From: Clostridia bacterium
Lineage (GTDB): Bacteria > Bacillota_A > Clostridia > Oscillospirales > Acutalibacteraceae
Length of the DNA: 9,617 nt
Direction of reading: 5' to 3'
Assembly: GCA_017549665.1 (NCBI GenBank)
Contig: JAFYUD010000152.1
Span: forward strand, 1-9,617
The notes below the pieces were generated by a model. It was given only the letters and a program-made list of their open reading frames with translations. It had not been told where the DNA came from and searched no databases. The translations under genes were made by a program, and so were the position numbers. Shown here piece after piece: positions 1 through 4,892 of the stretch (its first letter is position 1; each line of letters starts with the position of its first letter).

Positions 1-183
1 ATCTGTGCCGCAGGTAACAAGTACGATGCAGAAGCTGTAGAAATGGTTCTTGAAAAAGAAATGCGTACAGATGCTGCTGCAAAGCTTTTCGGCGGTTCAA
101 AGTATATCAACCCCGTTGAAGCTCTTGTAATGCGTGTTGTTTATAAGACAAAGTATTCCAAGAAGACAGAGACAAACAAATAA
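1..183 (+). CDS. 3' end of an unrecognised protein (partial)
   Basis: Frame 1 is open from the window edge to a TAA at 181-183 and gives 60 C-terminal residues; the start lies outside the window. The piece is mixed alpha/beta in character, has a FGGSKYINP segment at residues 36-44, a probable amphipathic helix after it, and ends in a Lys-rich tail (KTKYSKKTETNK). There is no diagnostic motif and I do not recognise the family. The FGG plus helix plus basic tail vaguely recalls the C-terminus of flavodoxin-domain proteins, but this is a weak impression. A good terminator follows directly, so it is the last gene of its transcript. Confidence is for the coding call, not a function. Confidence 0.6.
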   Translation: MCAAGNKYDAEAVEMVLEKEMRTDAAAKLFGGSKYINPVEALVMRVVYKTKYSKKTETNK

Positions 184-190
184 TAAATTT

Positions 191-217
191 CAGCTCTCCG
201 AAAGGGGAGCTGTTTTA
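191..217 (+). terminator. Intrinsic terminator after the partial first gene
   Basis: A 9-bp stem (191-199 with 204-212, one G-T pair) closes on a stable GAAA tetraloop and is followed by TTTT at 213-216. It starts 7 bases after the stop codon and separates the first gene from the alpha-galactosidase gene. Confidence 0.85.
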
Positions 218-220
218 ATA

Positions 221-249
221 TTGTAATTTCAATTATAATGTGATATACT
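221..249 (+). promoter_or_regulatory. Probable sigma-A promoter of the alpha-galactosidase gene
   Basis: TTGTAA at 221-226, a 17-base spacer and TATACT at 244-249 preceded by TG at 241-242 (extended -10). The expected start near 255-257 would leave a leader of only about 12 bases, just containing the ribosome site. A perfect TATAAT at 234-239 is an alternative -10 but has only a poor -35 (TGTTTT at 211-216) inside the preceding terminator. Confidence 0.6.
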
Positions 250-267
250 CTTTTCGGGTGATATAAT

Positions 268-1926
268 ATGTATATATATTTATTATTAATATTAATAATA
301 CTTATAATAGTATTTCTTCTGTGGTGTTTAAATAAGAAACGTAACGGCATCTGTCCGTTCTGTGTTATGAAGCAGTTTATGTCAAAATCCAAGCTGACAA
401 TTAAAATTAAAGAGGATGAATTCTTTGATGGTGGTGATGCACTCACTCCGCCTATGGGTTGGTCAAGCTGGAACACCTTCCGTAATCAGATTGATGAAAA
501 GCTTATTTATGATACAGCTGTTGCTCTCAGGGAATCAGGTCTTGCAGAAGCAGGATATAAATATATAAATCTTGATGATTGTTGGCATTCTTCTGTAAGA
601 GACGAAAACGGCTGTCTGCAGGGTGACCTTGTCCGCTTTTCCTCAGGCATTGATACCCTTACTGCAAAAATTAACGATTTGGGACTTAAAGTCGGACTTT
701 ATTCTTCAAACGGTGATTTCACTTGTGAGGATTTACCTGCAAGCCTTGGCCATGAAAAGCTGGATGCTGAAACCTTTGCACGCTGGGGCGTTGAATATTT
801 CAAATATGATTTCTGTCATAATATAGAAATTCCTTCTGCAGCTCCTCTTGTGGAAAAAATTGAAATCGGTGCAGGCAGTGATATCAGATGTCTTACTGCT
901 GACGATGCAAAGCTTTCAGGTCTTGCACGTATTATTCATAACAAAAAGCTTGAAACAGGGAAGTATATTGCATTTCTCGGACATGGTAAGGGCAGGGCCG
1001 AATTTTTATTCGATTCTGATTCACGTAAAAAACTTCCTCTTACATTAGTTGTTAAAAAACAGGGGCGATTTGAAAAATATATTGTAATCAGAGTCAATGA
1101 CAGATATTATGAGATGTTTCTGCCTTTTACAAAGTCATGGAGCCTTACAGGGCGCTATCAGTGTATGATTGAGCTTGATAAGGGTGAAAATAAGATCGAA
1201 ATATTTAATCCTGTCTGTACGAGAGCCGATAGTGCCTATATTCAGTATAAACGAATGGGTGAAGCTCTTAAAAATGCATCGGCAGATAAGAAAATTACAT
1301 ATTCTATCTGCGAATGGGGACGAAACAAGCCTAAAAACTGGGCATGGAATGCAGGAAATCTTTGGCGTACAACTCCCGATATACGTCCTGTATGGAGCTG
1401 GATAAACATTATATATAATGTAAATCTCAGATTATCTGAATTTGCAGGACCCGGTCATTGGAATGACCCTGATATGCTTGAAGTCGGCAACGGTAAACTG
1501 ACTTATGATGAGAACAAGACACATTTCTCACTTTGGTGTATGATGGCTGCGCCGCTGATTCTCGGTAATGACATACGCAGATATAGTGAAAGTCAGGATG
1601 ATAAAGTCCTTGAAATTCTTAAAAATAAGTATATGATTGCAATCGATCAGGACTCACTCGGCTATCAGTGTATTCGTTATAAACGTACTTCAACAGCTGA
1701 TTATCTTGTCAAAAAACTCAGCAACGGAAATCACGCAGTTTGTATTTTTAACAGATCATCTGTCAGCAAAAAGCTTACTTTTGACACTGCGGAATTGCCA
1801 TCTGAAATCAAAGCTGATTGCGGTTATTACGAGGTATGGAGTGGTAAAAAATATGACGAAAATAAGGCAGTTTTTGACATAAATCCTCATGGCTGTGTGG
1901 TGCTTATAACAGAAAATCATATCTGA
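268..1926 (+). CDS. GH27 alpha-galactosidase with inserted CBM35/6-like domain and N-terminal membrane segment
   Basis: This retaining exo-hydrolase would remove terminal alpha-1,6-galactose from oligosaccharides such as raffinose, melibiose or galactomannan. The GH27 barrel starts at PPMGWSSWN (61-69). Next come NLDDCW (101-106), KYDFC with the predicted nucleophile Asp181, CEWG (348-351), WRTTPDI with the predicted acid/base Asp371, and GPGHWNDPDMLEVGN (394-408). A small beta domain follows from about 465 to the end. Between barrel strand 4 and the next helix, residues about 186-327 form an extra beta-rich domain with CBM35/6 hallmarks (DAKLSG, TGKYIAFLG, KGENKIEIFNP, DSAYIQY). Residues 2-19 are strongly hydrophobic and followed by LNKKR, predicting an N-out/C-in anchor with a cytoplasmic catalytic domain; no signal-peptidase site is evident. 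ATG 268 has GGTGAT at 257-262 as ribosome site. ATG 379 (Met38), where I would expect cytoplasmic relatives to begin, has no good site. Confidence 0.93.
   Translation: MYIYLLLILIILIIVFLLWCLNKKRNGICPFCVMKQFMSKSKLTIKIKEDEFFDGGDALTPPMGWSSWNTFRNQIDEKLIYDTAVALRESGLAEAGYKYINLDDCWHSSVRDENGCLQGDLVRFSSGIDTLTAKINDLGLKVGLYSSNGDFTCEDLPASLGHEKLDAETFARWGVEYFKYDFCHNIEIPSAAPLVEKIEIGAGSDIRCLTADDAKLSGLARIIHNKKLETGKYIAFLGHGKGRAEFLFDSDSRKKLPLTLVVKKQGRFEKYIVIRVNDRYYEMFLPFTKSWSLTGRYQCMIELDKGENKIEIFNPVCTRADSAYIQYKRMGEALKNASADKKITYSICEWGRNKPKNWAWNAGNLWRTTPDIRPVWSWINIIYNVNLRLSEFAGPGHWNDPDMLEVGNGKLTYDENKTHFSLWCMMAAPLILGNDIRRYSESQDDKVLEILKNKYMIAIDQDSLGYQCIRYKRTSTADYLVKKLSNGNHAVCIFNRSSVSKKLTFDTAELPSEIKADCGYYEVWSGKKYDENKAVFDINPHGCVVLITENHI
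823..1248 (+). other. CBM35/6-like domain inserted in the GH27 barrel
   Basis: About 140 codons (residues 186-327) interrupt the barrel directly after the nucleophile motif KYDFC. They read as a beta-sandwich with DDAKLSGLA, TGKYIAFLGHGKGRAEF, VNDRYYEMFLPF, the W(S)LTGRYQCMIEL and LDKGENKIEIFNP strands, then DSAYIQY. The catalytic motifs on both sides are intact, so this is a domain insertion and not damage. The first strand reads CLTADDA where CBM35/6 domains often have an acidic Glu (EAEDA type) that helps bind calcium, so metal binding is uncertain. Confidence 0.7.
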
Positions 1927-1932
1927 TTTCTT

Positions 1933-1963
1933 AAAAGGACAGTTATTTACTGTCCTTTTTTTT
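1933..1963 (+). terminator. Strong intrinsic terminator after the alpha-galactosidase gene
   Basis: A perfect 11-bp inverted repeat (1933-1943 with 1949-1959) has a TATTT loop and a run of eight T (1956-1963). It lies 7 bases after the TGA stop, so the gene is transcribed alone or is the last of its unit. Confidence 0.95.
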
Positions 1964-2049
1964 ATTGGAAAAATTCAGTTGAATTTACAGAAAAAATTGA
2001 AATATTTCAGAATGCATGTTGTACTTGTAGTGTATGAATGGAAAAATAT

Positions 2050-2064
2050 GCTACAAAATGTAGC
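2050..2064. repeat. Dyad GCTACA-AAA-TGTAGC
   Basis: A perfect 6-bp inverted repeat with a 3-base centre. There is no T-run after it, so it does not look like a terminator. It could be a protein-binding palindrome; its role is unknown. Confidence 0.4.
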
Positions 2065-2125
2065 CATTGTGAATGAAATAATAATATAAATGAGTGTAAT
2101 ATAGGGAAATATAGAAAACATCAAC

Positions 2126-2141
2126 CTTGCAATTTTGTAAG
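2126..2141. repeat. Dyad CTTGCAA-TT-TTGTAAG
   Basis: A 7-bp inverted repeat with one mismatch as DNA (a G-T pair as RNA) and a 2-base centre. A 2-base loop is too tight for an RNA hairpin with all seven pairs, so a DNA operator reading is more natural. It may also be chance in AT-rich sequence. Confidence 0.3.
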
Positions 2142-2195
2142 ACTTCACAAAAAAATGAGCATTAATTCCCAGAAAATGACAATCAAAGAGTGCAT

Positions 2196-2215
2196 ATTAC
2201 CATTTAATTGGTAAT
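2196..2215. promoter_or_regulatory. Candidate operator: ATTACCA-N6-TGGTAAT
   Basis: A perfect 7-bp inverted repeat around TTTAAT, about 60 bases upstream of the -35 box at 2276. Size and spacing fit a dimeric helix-turn-helix regulator site. GTGCAT copies flank it at 2190 and 2223. No regulator can be named. Confidence 0.4.
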
Positions 2216-2275
2216 TCGTATGGTGCATTTTAATACAATTCGTCATTATGCACAAAATTAAATACTCAAAGTTGC

Positions 2276-2304
2276 TTGACATTAACAATAAAGTTGCTTA
2301 TAAT
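2276..2304 (+). promoter_or_regulatory. Perfect-consensus sigma-A promoter of the 3D-domain gene
   Basis: TTGACA (2276-2281), exactly 17 bases, TATAAT (2299-2304): all twelve hexamer positions match consensus. Both hexamers follow the same word, GTTGCT (2271-2276 and 2293-2298). Transcription is expected to start near 2311, giving an 88-90-base leader before ATG 2400. Confidence 0.9.
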
Positions 2305-2332
2305 GCGGATGTCTTGGAAACAGTGTATTAAA

Positions 2333-2373
2333 GCAGTGAATATACATCAATTTTATTCATTTCAGTTCACTGC
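2333..2373 (+). promoter_or_regulatory. 5'-leader hairpin of the 3D-domain gene
   Basis: GCAGTGAA (2333-2340) pairs perfectly with TTCACTGC (2366-2373) over a 25-base loop inside the predicted leader. The stem ends 11 bases before the ribosome site AAAGGAG (2385-2391). No T-run follows, so it could act in mRNA stability or translation, not termination. It matches no riboswitch class I know; the GGGGAACCC core of ydaO-type c-di-AMP switches, known upstream of some cell-wall enzyme genes, is absent. Confidence 0.4.
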
Positions 2374-2399
2374 AAATAAACATCAAAGGAGACAATTCT

Positions 2400-3305
2400 A
2401 TGAAGAAAGTATTTCAGAATCTTTCTGCCGCCATCGATATGGTTTCACCGAGAAAATGTGCAGCTGTTCTTGTTGTTATAGTTGCAACTCTTACTTCGGT
2501 AGCTTGTATCGGTTTTTCAGTTTCTGATCGTGCAGCATCCGCTCAGACAGAAGCATCTGAAGACAGCAGACAGGGTATGGCCGCACTTTCAGAATCCTAT
2601 TTATCCCTGAATTCAGAAAAGACATTTGCAATGCTCGCTCTTAAAGGTCAGCTTGATGCTGAAGAAGAGAGTGAATCAATCAATCTCAAGGAAGAAATTT
2701 TAACTGTTAAGACAGAGTCAGAAATCGAAAATACAGTTTCTGAAACTACAACTAAAGCTCAGGAAACAACTACAAAAACACCTGTAACCACTACCAAGGC
2801 TCCTGAGACAACAACCAGAGCGCCTGAAACTACCACAAAGGCACCTGAAACTACTACTAAAGCAAAAGAAACCACAACTGTTAAGGAAACTGATGTTGCT
2901 GTTGATGCAGAAGTCAGCAAGGATGGTTATACATTTGACGAATTAGGAATTTCTCAGATATCAAATATTGATGTTCCTGATGATATTCTTTTTGATGCGA
3001 ATGGTATTCCTCTTAATTATTCCCGTAAGCTTACAGGAAAGTCCACAGCATACTGTATGGGACACACCACTGCAACTGGTACAAGTGTTCATCCCGGCGT
3101 AGTTGCTGTTGACCCCAGAATTATTCCTTACGGCTCTAAAATGTACATCGTCGGTTCAGACGGTACAGTTTACGGTTATTCTTCAGCCGAAGATACCGGC
3201 GGTTTCATTTACTGGAACAATGCTCCCATTGTTGATCTTTATATGAGCACAACAAACGCTTGCTATGCATGGGGCAACAAACAGGTTACTGTTTATATTT
3301 TCTGA
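2400..3305 (+). CDS. Exported 3D-domain (RlpA/MltA-like barrel) cell-wall protein with Thr-rich linker
   Basis: A short basic N-terminus is followed by a hydrophobic segment at about 21-41, either a long signal peptide (possible cleavage after ASA, about 48) or a membrane anchor. Residues 50-114 are acidic and polar. Residues 115-162 are a TTTKAPE-type linker of seven-residue units. Residues about 205-301 form the 3D domain, named for three Asp: AVDP (Asp238), AEDTGG (Asp265) and VDLYM (Asp279), with IPYGSKMYI between the first two. This double-psi barrel is shared with MltA-type lytic transglycosylases and with Firmicutes YabE/YocH/YuiC-type proteins, so a role in cleaving or remodelling peptidoglycan outside the cell is likely. 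Cys219 and Cys288 could form a disulfide. No LysM, SH3 or G5 domain is seen. The start is fixed by AAAGGAG at 2385-2391, 8 bases before ATG. The gene stands alone between its own promoter and terminator. Confidence 0.87.
   Translation: MKKVFQNLSAAIDMVSPRKCAAVLVVIVATLTSVACIGFSVSDRAASAQTEASEDSRQGMAALSESYLSLNSEKTFAMLALKGQLDAEEESESINLKEEILTVKTESEIENTVSETTTKAQETTTKTPVTTTKAPETTTRAPETTTKAPETTTKAKETTTVKETDVAVDAEVSKDGYTFDELGISQISNIDVPDDILFDANGIPLNYSRKLTGKSTAYCMGHTTATGTSVHPGVVAVDPRIIPYGSKMYIVGSDGTVYGYSSAEDTGGFIYWNNAPIVDLYMSTTNACYAWGNKQVTVYIF
2742..2885 (+). repeat. Seven-residue Thr-rich tandem repeat (TTTKAPE) in the 3D-domain gene
   Basis: About seven 21-base units encode variants of E-T-T-T-K/R-A-P (residues 115-162; the last is partial). 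Thr codons differ freely between units (ACA, ACT, ACC), so the protein pattern is kept while the DNA has drifted. That points to an old, selected spacer and not fresh slippage. Such linkers usually span the cell wall and can be glycosylated. Confidence 0.9.
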
Positions 3306-3309
3306 TATA

Positions 3310-3342
3310 AAAATACAGGAGTCTGAGGCTCCTGTATTTTTT
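3310..3342 (+). terminator. Intrinsic terminator after the 3D-domain gene
   Basis: A 12-bp perfect stem (3310-3321 with 3329-3340) can extend by a T-G and a C-G pair to a TGA loop. It is followed by T to 3342 and begins 5 bases after the stop. Confidence 0.93.
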
Positions 3343-3343
3343 C

Positions 3344-3372
3344 TTGCATTTTATGGAAGAATATGCTATAAT
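3344..3372 (+). promoter_or_regulatory. Sigma-A promoter of the secreted hydrolase gene
   Basis: TTGCAT (3344-3349), 17 bases, TATAAT (3367-3372), with TG at 3364-3365 making an extended -10. The -35 box begins right after the T-run of the preceding terminator. A second TATAAT at 3383-3388 lacks a fitting -35. Confidence 0.85.
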
Positions 3373-3415
3373 AACTTAGCTATATAATATTTCCGTAAGG
3401 AAAGGAGCAATTAAA

Positions 3416-4852
3416 GTGAAAAAAATTATTGCAGTTTTACTTTCTGTTCTTATGATCTGTACATCATTTTTTACAGTGGTAGGTTTTGCCGAAGAGCAGG
3501 AAATGAATTATGACACACCCATCATTGTTGTACGTGGTATGGCATTTATGGGACTTACAATCAACGAGGGTACACCCGCTGAACGCAAAAGCGTTGTTTT
3601 ACCTGATACTGATACTATTGTAAGTCTTGTAATCGATCTTGCAAAAACATACTTTATGGAAAAGAGACTTGATATTGATGCAATCGTAGACGTTGCAGAT
3701 ACAGCAATCGGTTCACTTGCATGTGATAAGAACGGTGATTCTCTTTATAATGCAAGCTATACAAAGTATCCTTATTCTGCTGCAGTTCATACAAATCTTT
3801 ATGATGACGGCGGTTCAGGTGAATGGGGCGTAGTTACAGCCGCTATTGATAAATACGGCGCTGATAAGGTTTATTTCTTCACATATGACTGGAGACTTGA
3901 TCCTTCTGATACTGCTGATGACCTTGCAGTTATGATTGAAAGAGCAAAGACAGAGCATAACAGTGATAAAGTAGACATCGTATGCTGCAGCATGGGCGGT
4001 GTTATCACAGACTGTTATATCTACGAATACGGTACAGACAGCCTTGACACTGTTATTTTCGATTCTACAGCATTCTGCGGTACACACCTTACTACAGACC
4101 TTTTCCAGGGTAAGGTTCTTATTACAGCTGAAATGCTCAAGTACTTCCTTGGCGATCTTTTAGGTAATGAGCTTATTACAAACATTCTTTATTCTGTAGG
4201 CGTTCTTGACATGGTTGCAGACTTTGCAATGAAGATCGTTGATGAATATAAGGATGAAATTTACGAAAAGTTCCTCAGAGACGTATTTGCAACTATGCCT
4301 ATCATGTGGGCAATTGCTCAGCAGGATGAATATGAAGCCTGCGTAGAGTATATGTTCCCCACAGATGAACTTAAGGCAGAGTATGCAGGTCTTCTTAAGA
4401 GAACAGATAATTTACACGAAATCATGAGCGGTATGGATGAGCTTCTTCTTTCACTTCCTGAAAAGGGTGTTAAGGTTGCAGTTCTTGCAGGCTATAATGC
4501 TCAGATGCCTCCTGTTTACGCTTCAGCTATGGTTTCCGGTGATACAATCCTTGAATCAGATTTCATGCTCGGCAGAGCTGTCGTAGCTGATCTTGGCAGC
4601 ACACTTGGTGACGACTACGTAGGCGAGCGTGTTTCACCTGACAACTGCGTTGACCTTTCAAACGTTCTTTTCCCTGAATATACATGGGCAATCAGAAACG
4701 GTTCACACATTATCGGTACTCATGGCACAAACAGTGCAGATCTTGTAATGGCTATCCTTGGTTCAGAGGTTCAGCCTACAGTCACAACATTTGCTCAGTT
4801 CCCTCAGTTCATGGTTGCTGATGAAGATCAGAATCTTTTCACTTTTGAATAA
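3416..4852 (+). CDS. Secreted LCAT-like alpha/beta hydrolase (lipase/esterase or acyltransferase type)
   Basis: Residues 1-25 are a clear Sec signal peptide: MKK, a hydrophobic core, and a likely cut after VGFA before EEQ. The mature protein resembles the LCAT/phospholipase branch of alpha/beta hydrolases: IIVVRGMAFMG (36-46) as the oxyanion strand/loop, FFTYDWRLDP (154-163, the LCAT-type YDWR signature), an SDKVDIV strand and then the nucleophile elbow CCSMGG with Ser192. The elbow has Cys at the position usually held by Gly in GxSxG. Plausible partners are Asp376 (SGDTILES, like the DGTV-S loop of lipases) and His431 or His436 (SHIIGTHG). A long helical lid-like insert lies at about 222-350. 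The substrate cannot be told from sequence; ester or lipid hydrolysis outside the cell is the inference. The GTG start is chosen from AAAGGAG at 3401-3407 (8-base spacing) and because it begins the signal peptide. Transcribed alone. Confidence 0.78.
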   Translation: MKKIIAVLLSVLMICTSFFTVVGFAEEQEMNYDTPIIVVRGMAFMGLTINEGTPAERKSVVLPDTDTIVSLVIDLAKTYFMEKRLDIDAIVDVADTAIGSLACDKNGDSLYNASYTKYPYSAAVHTNLYDDGGSGEWGVVTAAIDKYGADKVYFFTYDWRLDPSDTADDLAVMIERAKTEHNSDKVDIVCCSMGGVITDCYIYEYGTDSLDTVIFDSTAFCGTHLTTDLFQGKVLITAEMLKYFLGDLLGNELITNILYSVGVLDMVADFAMKIVDEYKDEIYEKFLRDVFATMPIMWAIAQQDEYEACVEYMFPTDELKAEYAGLLKRTDNLHEIMSGMDELLLSLPEKGVKVAVLAGYNAQMPPVYASAMVSGDTILESDFMLGRAVVADLGSTLGDDYVGERVSPDNCVDLSNVLFPEYTWAIRNGSHIIGTHGTNSADLVMAILGSEVQPTVTTFAQFPQFMVADEDQNLFTFE

Positions 4853-4863
4853 AATAAAAAATT

Positions 4864-4892
4864 CTCCGATGGTTATTCCATCGGAGTTTTTT
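4864..4892. terminator. Bidirectional terminator between convergent genes
   Basis: A perfect 9-bp stem (4864-4872 with 4878-4886) has loop TTATT. Rightward it is followed by TTTTTT (4887-4892); leftward by AATTTTTTATTTT on the minus strand. It therefore serves both the hydrolase gene (stop at 4852) and the MATE gene, whose TAA stop (4873-4875) lies in the loop and whose last codons lie in one arm. Confidence 0.92.

Larger units (their letters stand above)
1964..2275. promoter_or_regulatory. Long AT-rich non-coding region with several dyads, upstream of the 3D-domain gene
   Basis: No credible gene is seen on either strand. The stretch holds three short dyads (2050-2064, 2126-2141, 2196-2215), three copies of GTGCAT or its complement (2190-2195, 2223-2228 and, inverted, 2248-2253) and two copies of AATTCGT (2213-2219, 2237-2243). 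It ends at a perfect sigma-A promoter. The clustering within 230 bases of a strong promoter suggests binding sites for one or more regulators, but no regulator is encoded in the window and no known operator consensus is recognised. Confidence 0.45.

Noticed and set aside
1997..2025. Promoter TTGAAA-N17-TGTACT
   Set aside because: The -10 matches only 4 of 6 and no gene or structured RNA follows; not distinguishable from AT-rich background.
2034..2063. 9-codon frame beginning ATG 2034
   Set aside because: No ribosome site and far too short; overlaps the GCTACA dyad.
2155..2214. 19-codon frame from ATG 2155 to TAA 2212 in the non-coding region
   Set aside because: No ribosome site, no promoter close upstream, and it crosses the ATTACCA dyad; likely chance.
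2305..2399. c-di-AMP (ydaO) or c-di-GMP riboswitch in the 3D-domain gene leader
   Set aside because: Considered because such switches precede some cell-wall enzymes, but the leader is only about 90 bases and lacks the conserved cores.
3383..3388. Second TATAAT before the hydrolase gene
   Set aside because: No acceptable -35 at 16-18 bases; the box at 3367-3372 has both -35 and extended -10.
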